This document shows positions 35,553 to 44,694 of a stretch of 64,000 nt of DNA, in pieces; position 1 is the first letter of the stretch, and each line of letters begins with the position of its first letter. Below the pieces are notes generated by a model, which saw nothing but the letters and a program-made list of their open reading frames with translations, ran no database searches and had not been told where the DNA came from. The translations under genes were made by a program, and so were the position numbers. This DNA is from Campylobacterales bacterium (GTDB lineage: Bacteria; Campylobacterota; Campylobacteria; Campylobacterales; Sulfurimonadaceae), in contig JAFGVE010000032.1 in NCBI GenBank assembly GCA_016938175.1, positions 1 through 64,000 of the forward strand, read 5' to 3'.

Positions 35553-36079
35553 AGCAGTTTTTCAATATCGCTCTCTATCTCCTCAGGGGATGTAGAGGGT
35601 GCATAACGTTTAAGAACTTTTCCATCTCTATCTACAAGAAACTTTGTAAAGTTCCATTTTATAGCATTTGTCAATGTACCTGGAGCTTCATTCTTCAAAT
35701 ACACATAAAGAGGCTCTGTTTTAGAACCATTTACACTTATCTTTGCAAACATATCAAAGCTGATACCAAAATTACTACTACAAAAAAGTTTTATCTCTTC
35801 TTCTGTTCCAGGCTCTTGCGATAAAAACTGATTACATGGAAAGCCGAGAATTTTGAGACCCTTTTCTCCGTACTTTTCATGGAGTTTTTGTAAACCTCTA
35901 TACTGATTTACATAGTGACACTTACTCGCTACGTTTACTATAAGCATCACTTTGCCTCTATACTCTTCAAGTGAGACCTCTTTACCATCTATATTTCTTA
36001 CATTAAAATCATAAATGCTCATTTTCTCATCTGCTCCAAGAGTAAAAATGAATAGTAAAAGTAGTACTAAATATTTCAT
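35549..36079 (-). CDS. Glutathione peroxidase family protein, exported
   Basis: A 176-residue thioredoxin-fold peroxidase. The peroxidatic Cys lies in VNVASKCHYVNQYRGLQ near residue 53, the conserved Gln/Trp context appears as LGFPCNQFLSQEPG and KWNFTKFLVDRDGKV. A cleavable signal (MKYLVLLLLFIFTLGADEK) places it in the periplasm. These enzymes usually use thioredoxin-like reductants rather than glutathione. Its start overlaps the end of the SRPBCC gene by four bases. Confidence 0.9.
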   Translation of the reverse strand: MKYLVLLLLFIFTLGADEKMSIYDFNVRNIDGKEVSLEEYRGKVMLIVNVASKCHYVNQYRGLQKLHEKYGEKGLKILGFPCNQFLSQEPGTEEEIKLFCSSNFGISFDMFAKISVNGSKTEPLYVYLKNEAPGTLTNAIKWNFTKFLVDRDGKVLKRYAPSTSPEEIESDIEKLL

Positions 36080-36528
36080 CTCTCCTCCTCTAAAAATTTT
36101 TTTGTAACACTCTGTCGATATAAAAAGAGTTTTTCTAGCTCGTATTGTACAAAAAACTCTAAAAGTCTGCCAACAATACCAAAAGGCATAGTATACTCAA
36201 CTCTATCTATGAGCTCTGTTTTTGTTTCTGATATAGCTACAAACTGATGGCTGTGTCTCCATGACTTAAATGGAGAAACAAGTGCAATATCTACTAGCAA
36301 ATGAGGTCTTTGCATAGTTTGAATTTGTACTTTCCAAAGAATGGGAATGAAGTTTTTGATGATTTTCAGCGAAAAAATATCGCCCTCTTTTGCAACAAAC
36401 CCCTGATTTACAATTTCTATACCGATATTTGGAGGAGTAAGTTTGAGCAGGTTTTGTGTGTCCGTATGAAAATCGTATAGTTTTTCAACACTACACCCTA
36501 CAACTGTTGTACTTGTAAAAGTTCCCAT
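36076..36528 (-). CDS. SRPBCC-family ligand-binding protein
   Basis: A 150-residue START/SRPBCC-fold protein: FTSTTVVGCSVEKLYDFHTDTQNLLKLTPPN at the N-terminus, SPFKSWRHSHQFVAISETKTELIDRVEYTMPFG in the middle, and the long C-terminal helix FVQYELEKLFLYRQSVTKKFLEE. Such proteins bind hydrophobic ligands. Homologues are common beside photo-oxidative cluster genes in other proteobacteria; here it is coupled to glutathione peroxidase, which points to a role with lipid peroxides (inference). Confidence 0.75.
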   Translation of the reverse strand: MGTFTSTTVVGCSVEKLYDFHTDTQNLLKLTPPNIGIEIVNQGFVAKEGDIFSLKIIKNFIPILWKVQIQTMQRPHLLVDIALVSPFKSWRHSHQFVAISETKTELIDRVEYTMPFGIVGRLLEFFVQYELEKLFLYRQSVTKKFLEEER

Positions 36529-36699
36529 AACTCATCTCCTTATATTTTCAATTTTATACAAAACAAAAAACAATTAGTAGGAGAGATTTGTCACTTTATC
36601 TCTCACAACTTTTAGATGACAGGTTATAGCTACTTTCAACTAAGTTTTCTCATTAAATATGAACTATGTTCAAAAGTAGCTACAGTTGAAAAGTAACCT

Positions 36700-37584
36700 C
36701 TATTTCCAGATGCTTTTATACTGAGTATCATCTAAAGTCACAACATCAAGTTCAGCTAAAAAATCTGCAAGCTCTCTCCATCTCTCAGCATCAGCTTTTA
36801 TATCTTTTTGCAGTCTTGGAATAGTATCTTCGATGATTTTATCCATTAAAGAAGTTTTCTCTTCTTGTGTATATTCATAATATATACGTGTTGCATCTAC
36901 AGGATTGTTTTGTATATAAGTAACCATTTCATTTGTTACTTCCATAAACTTACACATCGCATCCCCTTTTTTACTCAGCGTTGCAGATGTAGTCATAAAC
37001 TCTAAGGCCGAAAAATTCGGATATGGTGACTCAAACTGGTCAATGAAAAGATTTTCAAACCCTTCCATTTCAGCCTCTACACCCTCAAAATTGTAAAAAC
37101 AGAGCCATGCACCATCAAAACTCTCATCATTTTTCATGTTGTTTATGTGCCAGAAGTCAGTTTCAACGAACTCAACATTTTCTCTGTCAATTACAAATCC
37201 GTTTTTCTCAGCATAACGCTTGATAATCTCAAAACCGATTTTGTTTGTTACAGGGTTTGAAGCTGGAGTAGTTATCTTTATTTTGCCATTTGCTTTGAGC
37301 TTTTCTACTCTATCAGCACGTATCATAACACCACCGCGTGTTTCAAAAAAACAACCTAGAGACTTTATGCCATCAAAGTAATGCTCATAGAGGTGGAGCG
37401 GTTCATTTGTGTGAATATCAATCTTACCAGCTTTTAAATCTTCAAAACCGTCATAATGCTCATCTGGCTGAATAATCTCCACATCCAAACCCGCCTCTTT
37501 ATATTTACCTGTAGCAATACCAGCTACCATTGGAAGGTGGTCAGGATTTAAAAACCACTCTAAAGATACTTTTATATTTGTCAT
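36700..37584 (-). CDS. NMT1/THI5-like solute-binding-fold protein without signal peptide
   Basis: A 294-residue protein with the NMT1/THI5 fold: SLEWFLNPDHLPMVAGIATGKYKEAGLDVEII, then LKAGKIDIHTNEP. It has no signal peptide or lipobox and no permease or ATPase gene nearby, so it is probably cytoplasmic. The CCCFC motif of fungal HMP-P synthase (Thi5) is absent. It lies downstream of the ModE-like regulator on the same strand, with a 70-base gap. It may bind a small ligand in a molybdenum- or thiamine-related role; neither is established. Confidence 0.65.
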   Translation of the reverse strand: MTNIKVSLEWFLNPDHLPMVAGIATGKYKEAGLDVEIIQPDEHYDGFEDLKAGKIDIHTNEPLHLYEHYFDGIKSLGCFFETRGGVMIRADRVEKLKANGKIKITTPASNPVTNKIGFEIIKRYAEKNGFVIDRENVEFVETDFWHINNMKNDESFDGAWLCFYNFEGVEAEMEGFENLFIDQFESPYPNFSALEFMTTSATLSKKGDAMCKFMEVTNEMVTYIQNNPVDATRIYYEYTQEEKTSLMDKIIEDTIPRLQKDIKADAERWRELADFLAELDVVTLDDTQYKSIWK

Positions 37585-37654
37585 ATTTTCTCCTTATGAA
37601 AAGTGAGAAATTATAACTGTGTTACGTAAGTATTCGTAGGGCTAAAATGTCGTT

Positions 37655-38443
37655 TTATATTCCGATGATGATATTTGTAGGCTCTATGACAGCATAAACC
37701 ACACTTCCAATGGCTATGCCTTTTGCATCTTCAAGACTCTCCATAGATACAAGCTCTCTCTCATTTGTTTTGGAATCTAAAGAGAGTGTAAGTTCAACCT
37801 GCGACTCATTACTCTGCATCTCTACTACCTTAGCCTCTATAATATTTACATCTTTGCTCTCTTTGGGGCGATCTTTATAAACTTTTACATCACTAGACTT
37901 TACTATGGCGTAAGCCTTCTCTCCAACACTGAGGTTTAAAGAGTTCATAGACTTGGCAGTAATGATAGAGTGAAGTCTTTTCTCCTCACTGAGTTGAAGC
38001 TCTATTTGAGCATAAACATTGTCATAAGATATTTTTTTAATCTCGCATAGAAGTTGATTTCTCGCACTTGTTGTTAAAAAGAGACGATTGAGAATTTTGG
38101 CTAAGTGTTCAGGGGAGTCTGAGGCTTCAGAGAAGCGCTCTATAAATTCACGGTGTAGTGCTTCAAGCCTCTCATAAGTCTCTATAATCTCATAGGCATA
38201 AGGAGTAAGCTTTGTCCCTCCTCCACCTTTTCCACCTGTTTGGCGCTCGAGTAGTGGCTCCCCGGCGAGTTCATTCATAGAGTTTAACCGCTCCCAAGCA
38301 GCTTTATAGCTCATCTTCATCTCTTTAGCAGCTGCGTTCATTGAACCTGTTGATGCTATGCGTTTGAGAAGCTCTATGCGTCCTGCACCCAAGAAGCTTT
38401 TGTTATCTTTTTCCAGCCAAAAACGTCCGTTTACTTTTATCAC
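37655..38443 (-). CDS. modE: ModE-family molybdate-responsive regulator
   Basis: A 262-residue ModE. The N-terminal winged HTH contains GSMNAAAKEMKMSYKAAWERLNSMN and the hallmark ERQTGGKGGGGTKLT near 66-80. Two TOBE/MOP ligand-binding units follow (about 122-190 and 197-262; NQLLCEIKKISYDNVYAQIELQL, SMNSLNLSVGEKAYAIVKSSDV). Full-length two-MOP ModE proteins bind molybdate or tungstate and repress or activate Mo genes. A strong ModE operator lies just upstream (38520-38547), between this gene and the divergent modD. Confidence 0.92.
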   Translation of the reverse strand: MIKVNGRFWLEKDNKSFLGAGRIELLKRIASTGSMNAAAKEMKMSYKAAWERLNSMNELAGEPLLERQTGGKGGGGTKLTPYAYEIIETYERLEALHREFIERFSEASDSPEHLAKILNRLFLTTSARNQLLCEIKKISYDNVYAQIELQLSEEKRLHSIITAKSMNSLNLSVGEKAYAIVKSSDVKVYKDRPKESKDVNIIEAKVVEMQSNESQVELTLSLDSKTNERELVSMESLEDAKGIAIGSVVYAVIEPTNIIIGI

Positions 38444-38519
38444 AATCTCTACTCCTAAGCCAAAAACATTCTATAAAAGCATCATAACATGAAACAACTA
38501 AGAGATGCTAAAGTAAAAT

Positions 38520-38547
38520 TTCATTATATTTTCAAAAACATAACGAT
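38520..38547. promoter_or_regulatory. ModE operator
   Basis: Left arm TTCATTATATT (38520-38530), six-base spacer, right arm AACATAACGAT (38537-38547). Against the E. coli ModE box (ATCGTTATATA-N6-TATATAACGAT), the arms match at 8 and 9 of 11 positions with the exact spacer length. It lies 15 bases before the modD start, where bound ModE would block or control its transcription. Confidence 0.65.
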
Positions 38548-38561
38548 AAGCGATATACCTC

Positions 38562-39377
38562 ATGAACTATTTACAAGAAGACACTCATAACTTTGATATG
38601 ACAACATATGCCCTTGGCATTAGTGAACAAGAGGGGAAAATCTCTTTTGCTCCCAAACAAAAAATGATACTCTCAGGAGTAAAAGAAGTGAAAAAAATTC
38701 TTCTTGAGCTCTCACTTGAATACACCCTTTACAAAACAGATGGTGACCTTGTCCATGCCGGAGAGCTCATACTCGAGTCTTGGGGAGATGCTGCTGCACT
38801 CCATAAAGCATGGAAAGCCTCACAAAATCTTTTAGAGTACATGAGTGGTATAGCAAGTTATACAGATGCTATGCTCAAAGCAGCACAAGAGAAACAGCCT
38901 CACATTTCTCTTGCAACAACAAGAAAACATTTTCCTGGTACTAAAAGCCTTGTACTCCAAGCAGTTCTAGCAGGTGGTGGCGTGCTACACAGACTTGGTA
39001 CTTATGACTCCATACTTATTTTTGCACAACACAGAGCGTTTTTTGACTCCAAAGAAGCCTTACGTAATGAGTTTGTAAAACTCAAAAATCGTTTTGCAGA
39101 GAAGAAGGTTGTTGTGGAAGTTGAGAGTTATAAAGAGGCTAGAGAGTTTGCAAATATGGGTGCAGATGTTTTACAGTGTGAACGTATGAGTTGTAAGAGC
39201 TTACGTAAGAGTGTTGCACTCAAGGAGAAGTTCCCACATTTAAGAGTCATGGCAACAGGAGGCATCAGTTTAGAAAACGTAGCTGGGTATGCAGAGTGTG
39301 GAGTCGATGTCATAGTCACCTCAGCACCTTACCATGCAAAACCACTCGATGTAAAAGTTACTATAGTTAAAACTTAA
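38562..39377 (+). CDS. modD: ModD, nicotinate-nucleotide pyrophosphorylase-like molybdenum protein
   Basis: A 271-residue member of the QPRTase (NadC) superfamily in the ModD branch: LQEDTHNFDMTTYALGI opening, KTDGDLVHAGELILESWGDAAALHKAWKASQNLLEYMSGIA, then LATTRKHFPGTKSLVLQAVLAGGGVLHR and the C-terminal MATGGISLENVAGYAECGVDVIVTSAPYHAKPLDV. ModD is found with Mo transport genes; its reaction is not settled. It is not NadC itself since it diverges at NadC substrate residues. The association with a ModE box supports the name. Confidence 0.88.
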   Translation: MNYLQEDTHNFDMTTYALGISEQEGKISFAPKQKMILSGVKEVKKILLELSLEYTLYKTDGDLVHAGELILESWGDAAALHKAWKASQNLLEYMSGIASYTDAMLKAAQEKQPHISLATTRKHFPGTKSLVLQAVLAGGGVLHRLGTYDSILIFAQHRAFFDSKEALRNEFVKLKNRFAEKKVVVEVESYKEAREFANMGADVLQCERMSCKSLRKSVALKEKFPHLRVMATGGISLENVAGYAECGVDVIVTSAPYHAKPLDVKVTIVKT

Positions 39378-40242
39378 TAGAGAGGTAAAAACTAAGCTCG
39401 AAGTTTTTTCCATCCCCTAAATATTTGTTGTCTGTATATATTACGTAAGGGGGTTTTGTTGTGGTCTCGTAGTCACTTCTTGGAAGCCACTCATGGTAGA
39501 TCCAGTGAATAAACTTTAAAAGATCGCCATCATAGCCTTTGAGGTCAAACTTGGCATAGACTCCCTCGGAGATGGTAAACTTTGGCAAACGTGCATCATC
39601 AAATTTTCCCTTATCATTTACTTTGACACAGGCAACGTACTGACACTCCTCAACAGGGGTAATGGCAGGATTGTCATGAAAGAGCGCGATGTGCTCATAC
39701 TCTTTTATCTCGTTGGTATATATCCACGCTTGAAGCTTTTGCCACACTTGTTTGATTTTAGAGTCATACCCTCTATGGCGAATGTAGTAGCTCTTCATAG
39801 CTGGCATCTTGACTATGCTTGGCTCTATGGCTTCAAAGTTTGCATGAGGATCTTTCATGGTAAAAGATTTTGCAAGGAGTTTTTGCGAGTACTCTTTATA
39901 CCCTCCGTTTCTCCACTCTTTTGGCGTCATAGAGAAACGCTCTTTAAATACACGAATGAAAGAGGTTTGTGAGGAGTACCCACATGAAGAGGCTATCTCT
40001 GTAATGGTTGAGTACTTATTTGTCAGCAGTAGATTCGATGCTTTTTGTAAGCGAATAGCCTTTATGCTCTCATAGATGTTTCTGTCAAATATCTCTTTAA
40101 AGAGCTTGTGCATGTAAAACTTACTCACTCCAAAGTCTTGGGCGAGTTCATCCATGTTAATGTCTGTATCTATGTTCGAGTAGATGTAGAACATTATGTC
40201 ATTGGCTATTTTTATCTTTTTGTCGAGTGTTTCGCGTCTCAT
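39367..40242 (-). CDS. AraC/Rob-type regulator with GyrI-like effector domain
   Basis: A 291-residue regulator. The AraC HTH pair spans about 10-110 (MDELAQDFGVSKFYMHKLFKEIF and TEITEIASSCGYSSQTSFIRVFKERFSMTPKEWRNGG-type motifs). The C-terminal GyrI-like/effector domain (VKMPAMKSYYIRHRGYDSKIKQVWQKLQAW, ECQYVACVKV) binds small hydrophobic ligands, as in Rob and BmrR-type proteins. It overlaps the 3' end of the convergent modD by 11 bases. Confidence 0.88.
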   Translation of the reverse strand: MRRETLDKKIKIANDIMFYIYSNIDTDINMDELAQDFGVSKFYMHKLFKEIFDRNIYESIKAIRLQKASNLLLTNKYSTITEIASSCGYSSQTSFIRVFKERFSMTPKEWRNGGYKEYSQKLLAKSFTMKDPHANFEAIEPSIVKMPAMKSYYIRHRGYDSKIKQVWQKLQAWIYTNEIKEYEHIALFHDNPAITPVEECQYVACVKVNDKGKFDDARLPKFTISEGVYAKFDLKGYDGDLLKFIHWIYHEWLPRSDYETTTKPPYVIYTDNKYLGDGKNFELSFYLSIKF

Positions 40243-40390
40243 AAGGGTACTATACCAAAAAAAACTATTTTTTACAACAACTTATAAACATAAATAGAAC
40301 AAAAATAGATAATTAACTACACAAAAATGATAAAGAGTTACTGCCTAGAAGATACTACAATGCTACGTAACTTTTGAGAAGGAACTCCAA

Positions 40391-41842
40391 ATGAAAACAA
40401 TTAAAAAAGTACTTATCGCTAACAGAGGTGAGATAGCACTGAGAATTATTAGAGCTTGTAAAGAGCTTGAGATTAAAAGCGTTGTCGTTTTTTCTGAAGC
40501 AGACGTCAATGGCGTTTGGGTTAGAAAAGCTGATGAGTGTTATCCTATTATGGGAAACCCTGTAGAGGCATATCTTAACTTTGAGCCTATACTCTCACTT
40601 GCTAAAAAAGCCGAGTGTGATGCTATTCACCCAGGGTACGGATTTTTATCTGAGAGTGCAGAGTTTGCACGTGCTTGTACGGAAGCAGGACTTATATTTA
40701 TAGGACCAAGTGCAGACCATATTGAACTCTTTGGAGACAAAATGGCTTCTAAAGTTGCTATGAAAAAAATTGGTGTTCCAGTTCTCGAAGGTACAGATAC
40801 TCCTATTACAGACCTTGCAGAAGGTGAAAAAATCGCTAAAGAGATAGGTTTTCCTGTAATTATCAAAGCCGCGTTTGGCGGTGGCGGTCGTGGTATGCGT
40901 ATCGTTAAGGCTGCCAAAGAGTTTGGCAAAATGTTTGAAGCTGCAACAAACGAATCTATGAAGTACTTTGGAAAAGGCGATGTATTTATAGAGAAGTATG
41001 TTGAAAATCCTCGTCACATTGAGGTGCAAATTATCGCAGACAGCTTTGGAAACGTAGTACATCTTGGTGAACGTGACTGCTCTATTCAACGTCGCCACCA
41101 AAAAGTTATTGAGATTGCTCCATCTCCAAGACTCTCACCTGAGGCGAGAAAAGAGCTTTTTAGAATCTCTACAAAAGCAATTACTCGTCTTGGATACGAG
41201 AGTGTTGGAACAGTTGAATATCTCCTTGATGAAGATGACAACATCTACTTCATAGAGATGAATACTCGTGTGCAAGTTGAGCACCCCGTAACTGAAGTTA
41301 TCTCAGGTGTTGACATTATTCAAAGAATGATTGAAATTGCTGCGGGTGACAAACTAAAGTATTTACAAGAAGAGATAAAATTCCGTGGATATGCAATAGA
41401 GTTTAGAATTAACTCTGAAAATCCTCAAAACAACTTTATGCCATCTTCGGGAACTGTAACTAACTACCTTACACCAGGTGGTCCAGGTGTAAGAATTGAC
41501 TCAAGCCTTTATGAAGGTTATGAGACACCGACAAGTTACGACTCAATGATAGGTAAGCTCATAGTCTCAGCTCTTGATTGGGAGGGAACAGTTCGTAAAG
41601 CGACTCGCGCACTCGATGAGTACAACATCGAAGGTCTGCATACAAACATCCCGCTTCACCGTCAAATAGTACGAGATATTGACTTTAAAGAGGGGAAATT
41701 CAACACTGGTTATTTAGATAAAAAGATGGATGCTTTTAATCTCAGTGCCTCTTCTGCCATCCAAGAAGAGGAGAAAAAAATCTCGTTTATAAGTGCTATG
41801 ATTCAAAAAATCAAAGCAAACAAACTCGTGACACGAAGTTAA
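40391..41842 (+). CDS. Biotin carboxylase subunit (acetyl-CoA or pyruvate carboxylase subunit A)
   Basis: A 483-residue ATP-grasp biotin carboxylase. It shows KVLIANRGEIALRIIRACKEL, HPGYGFLSESAEFA, the glycine-rich ATP loop IIKAAFGGGGRGMRIV near 157-172, ERDCSIQRRHQKVIE, and FIEMNTRVQVEHPVTE. The C-terminal extension of ~35 residues beyond AccC length resembles two-subunit pyruvate or 2-oxoglutarate carboxylase A subunits of this phylum, so AccC is not certain. No biotin-carrier or carboxyltransferase gene is adjacent. It has its own terminator. Confidence 0.88.
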   Translation: MKTIKKVLIANRGEIALRIIRACKELEIKSVVVFSEADVNGVWVRKADECYPIMGNPVEAYLNFEPILSLAKKAECDAIHPGYGFLSESAEFARACTEAGLIFIGPSADHIELFGDKMASKVAMKKIGVPVLEGTDTPITDLAEGEKIAKEIGFPVIIKAAFGGGGRGMRIVKAAKEFGKMFEAATNESMKYFGKGDVFIEKYVENPRHIEVQIIADSFGNVVHLGERDCSIQRRHQKVIEIAPSPRLSPEARKELFRISTKAITRLGYESVGTVEYLLDEDDNIYFIEMNTRVQVEHPVTEVISGVDIIQRMIEIAAGDKLKYLQEEIKFRGYAIEFRINSENPQNNFMPSSGTVTNYLTPGGPGVRIDSSLYEGYETPTSYDSMIGKLIVSALDWEGTVRKATRALDEYNIEGLHTNIPLHRQIVRDIDFKEGKFNTGYLDKKMDAFNLSASSAIQEEEKKISFISAMIQKIKANKLVTRS

Positions 41843-41944
41843 CTTACTCCTTATTTTGTTTCACACTCAAAAGAGTTATTCTGCTGCAACAGAGTAGCTC
41901 TTGCCATAAGTTTACTCCAACTATTTACTTACTCCTTCATTTAC

Positions 41945-41982
41945 AAAAGGCTCTCTATAACTGCACATTTAAGAGCCTTTTT
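41945..41982 (+). terminator. Intrinsic terminator after the biotin carboxylase gene
   Basis: AAAAGGCTCT (41945-41954) and AGAGCCTTTT (41972-41981) form a perfect 10-bp stem with a 17-base loop, followed by a run of T. The complementary A-run at the other side would let it act on minus-strand transcripts too, serving the convergent lipocalin gene whose stop lies on it. Confidence 0.75.
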
Positions 41983-42484
41983 ACTCATGTGGCGTCCAAA
42001 TAAGCTTACGACTATCATACCCCAGTGACGACATTTTTGTTAGTATCATATCCAGAGTAGTTTGTGGCAATTTTTTTGTTCTTGAGAGTATCCAAAAGTA
42101 CTCACGTGAGGGCTCACCTATGACTGCATACTCATAATTATCTCCAAGCATGAGAATCTGATAATCTCCATAAAAAGGACGGAAAAAACTCACTTTTAGT
42201 TTTGAAAAACTACTGTCGGTACTATAAGCAACTCCATGAGCTGTTGTTAGCTCACCTTCCTTGTTACAGCTATTAAGCACATCTATCTGCTCATCTTCTC
42301 TAAGAGTATATGTTGCAGTTACATTGGAACAGCCCTCTTCAAAAAAGTGTTCATATCGTGCTATCTCGTACCATGTTCCAAGATAACGTTGCACATCTAC
42401 CTCTGCTACAGTTGGCAGTGGCGGATAACTCTTTGCACATCCAGCAAGCACCAAAATCAGTATAAACGTAGTGACATATTTCAT
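41981..42484 (-). CDS. blc: Blc-like outer-membrane lipocalin (lipoprotein)
   Basis: I start at the ATG at 42484 (168 residues): it has GGGAGAAAAG before it and yields a clean lipoprotein signal (MKYVTTFILILVLAGCAK). A longer version from 42529 would spoil the signal. The lipocalin GxW motif is in VQRYLGTWYEIARYEHFFEEGC, followed by YQILMLGDNYEYAVIGEPSREYFWILSRTKKLP. It is a second lipocalin, distinct from the one at 22.7 kb. Lipocalins of this type bind lysophospholipids and oxidised lipids. It follows the barrel protein and photolyase genes on the same strand. Confidence 0.9.
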   Translation of the reverse strand: MKYVTTFILILVLAGCAKSYPPLPTVAEVDVQRYLGTWYEIARYEHFFEEGCSNVTATYTLREDEQIDVLNSCNKEGELTTAHGVAYSTDSSFSKLKVSFFRPFYGDYQILMLGDNYEYAVIGEPSREYFWILSRTKKLPQTTLDMILTKMSSLGYDSRKLIWTPHE

Positions 42485-42494
42485 TCTTTTCTCC

Positions 42495-43391
42495 CTAAAA
42501 CAGATAACGAATTCTAAAATTAACCCCAAAAGATGGATTTATAGTGTAGTAGTCTTGCTCTTGCCCACTACTGTCATAAATAATAAAGTTACGTTTGATA
42601 GAGTAAAGCAAATCTGCTTCCAATCGAAAACTATCACTGAGTTCATGTGCAAGCCCGAAATTTCCCATATAGTCCTCTGCTTCAATATATCCTGACGCCT
42701 CTATAACACTTTTTGAAGATAGTTTGATAACTGATTGTGAAAATATCATCCCCGCTCGAAGTAGTGTTTTCTCATTTATAAAATACCCCATATAAGCACG
42801 TGGAAAACCCAGTATAAGTTGAAATCCATCTGTTTTTCTTGCTCTATAACTGTAACTCATAACCGGAAGTCCCAAGGTTGTCACTGGATGGTAGTTTGCA
42901 AAAGCACCTAATTGTATAGAGTGGTTTTCATTGATTTTATACGAAGCAAAGCTAAAAATTCCAGCCCCATACGAATCATCCAACTCTTTTTCAAAAGTGC
43001 TGCGTACAGATAAAGAGGTAAGCCAAAACCACTCCTTATTTATGATATAAGGAATATTTACATTCGCACGAATACTGTGCATATGTTCAATTGGCATAGA
43101 AGAGCCATCTCCAAATGGTAGGGCATTAACACCACTCCAGTCAAACTTCCAATTTGTATACGAGATACCGCCTATAGCATTGTTCATTCTAAGCATATTT
43201 TTTGCAACTGCAACAGAACCATCTGAATTGCCAACACCAGCATCACTCAAATAAGCACTCTCAAAAGAGACTTTGGGCTCTATCATACGCTCAAGCACAT
43301 CTTTTTTCTCTCGAACTTCCTCTTGTGCCAAAACAACACTCCAGATAAAACAGAGTGTCAAAATAACTCTAAACATCTCTATACTCCCCAT
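42495..43391 (-). CDS. Outer-membrane beta-barrel protein
   Basis: A 298-residue protein with a signal peptide (MFRVILTLCFIWSVVLAQ from Met6), alternating amphipathic strands and a terminal aromatic (RIRYLF), all typical of an outer-membrane barrel. Its pattern (KVSFESAYLSDAGVG, HSIQLGAFANYHP, NPSFGVNFRIRYLF) resembles the DUF6268 family, though I am not sure. Met6 at 43376 is a plausible true start. The start overlaps the photolyase stop by about 20 bases and it sits directly before the lipocalin gene. Confidence 0.6.
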   Translation of the reverse strand: MGSIEMFRVILTLCFIWSVVLAQEEVREKKDVLERMIEPKVSFESAYLSDAGVGNSDGSVAVAKNMLRMNNAIGGISYTNWKFDWSGVNALPFGDGSSMPIEHMHSIRANVNIPYIINKEWFWLTSLSVRSTFEKELDDSYGAGIFSFASYKINENHSIQLGAFANYHPVTTLGLPVMSYSYRARKTDGFQLILGFPRAYMGYFINEKTLLRAGMIFSQSVIKLSSKSVIEASGYIEAEDYMGNFGLAHELSDSFRLEADLLYSIKRNFIIYDSSGQEQDYYTINPSFGVNFRIRYLF

Positions 43392-44694
43392 ATTTAAAAC
43401 TCTCTACAGCTATCTTCGCTGCTTTTTTATGTTCAACAATCGGTTTAGGATAAGCAGTTATATCCGCACCTAGTAGATAACTCTCATCATGAATATATTT
43501 TGCATCTATATCTCGTAGTTCAGGTATATATTTTTTAATATACTGCGCATCTTTATCAAATTTTTTACTCTGCAGATAAGGATTGAAGATACGAAAATAT
43601 GGTTGAGGATCTATTCCTGTTCCTGCACTCCACTGCCATGACAAAATATTTGAAGCTGCATCAAAATCAAATAGATGCTGTGCAAAAAATGCCTCACCCC
43701 ACTGCCAAGGGAGCAGTAAATCTTTTGTAAAAAATGAAGCAACTATCATTCTCACACGATTGTGCATATTACCCGTTTGTAAAAGTTCTCTTATACCTGC
43801 ATCAACTATTGGAACTCCTGTTTCTGCTTTACAAATACGTAAGAACTTCTCCTCATTTGCGATACCGTTAAAATTTCCTTTATAGTTACTAAACGCTAAA
43901 TATGGAAAGTGAAAGAGTAAATATGCATAAAAGTCACGAAAAATAAGTTGGCGAATGTAGGCATCTCCTGCTTTGCTCTCTTTTGCACGCCTATAAAGGT
44001 CACGTATGCTGAGCACACCAAAACGTAAGGCTACACTCACATTTGAAGTTGCAGATTCATTTATAAAATCTCGTTTTTCTGCATACGATGCGATGTTAGT
44101 AAAAAAAGTATCCAGTTCTTCTAAGTGCAAATCACATTCAATTTTGCTTTTTTCAAAGCCCATACTCTCTAAACTCAGGTTTACATCATAATTAAACTTA
44201 TAAAGTGTCTGCCCAACTCTTTGATATTCTTCCGTAATACCCTTGGTCTCTATATACGCTAAACAAGCTTTGTAATACGGTGTAAAAACCAAGTAGGGAG
44301 TACCATCTTTTTTGAGAATTTCTTTGGGCTTAAAGAGATAAGTATCATTAAGATAGCGAAAATGGATACGCTGAGAAATCTCTCTATCACGCTCTTTTGC
44401 ATACTCATCATAATCTCCAGACGCCACCACCTCATCAAAATTTTCCAAAGGCAATGTATCAAATACATCTTTAGGCGTGGAGTAAAATATTTTTAAATCC
44501 AAACCCATGTTTTGAAGTCTGTTCTTTAACTCGTTTACAAGTGAAAAAAGAAGTGTTACACGAGCATCATTTTGTGGAAGTTTGTCTAAAATATTTTTAT
44601 CGAAAATAAAAATTGGAAGGACTTCTCCTTCCAATGAAAGTAGAGGATTATCATATACTCTAAGGTCCCGTCGAAACCATAAAATTCGCCTCAT
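43369..44694 (-). CDS. phrB: Deoxyribodipyrimidine photolyase, CPD class I
   Basis: A 441-residue photolyase. The N-terminal Rossmann domain opens with RRILWFRRDLRVYDNPLL (antenna-binding), and the FAD-binding core has TGNMHNRVRMIVASFFTKDLLLPWQWGEAFFAQHLFDFDAASNILSWQWSAGTG and DPQPYFRIFNP, the signature of class I CPD photolyases. It repairs UV-induced pyrimidine dimers using blue light, indicating a lifestyle with light exposure or ancestry from such. It overlaps the DUF523 gene by four bases. Confidence 0.93.
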   Translation of the reverse strand: MRRILWFRRDLRVYDNPLLSLEGEVLPIFIFDKNILDKLPQNDARVTLLFSLVNELKNRLQNMGLDLKIFYSTPKDVFDTLPLENFDEVVASGDYDEYAKERDREISQRIHFRYLNDTYLFKPKEILKKDGTPYLVFTPYYKACLAYIETKGITEEYQRVGQTLYKFNYDVNLSLESMGFEKSKIECDLHLEELDTFFTNIASYAEKRDFINESATSNVSVALRFGVLSIRDLYRRAKESKAGDAYIRQLIFRDFYAYLLFHFPYLAFSNYKGNFNGIANEEKFLRICKAETGVPIVDAGIRELLQTGNMHNRVRMIVASFFTKDLLLPWQWGEAFFAQHLFDFDAASNILSWQWSAGTGIDPQPYFRIFNPYLQSKKFDKDAQYIKKYIPELRDIDAKYIHDESYLLGADITAYPKPIVEHKKAAKIAVESFKYGEYRDV

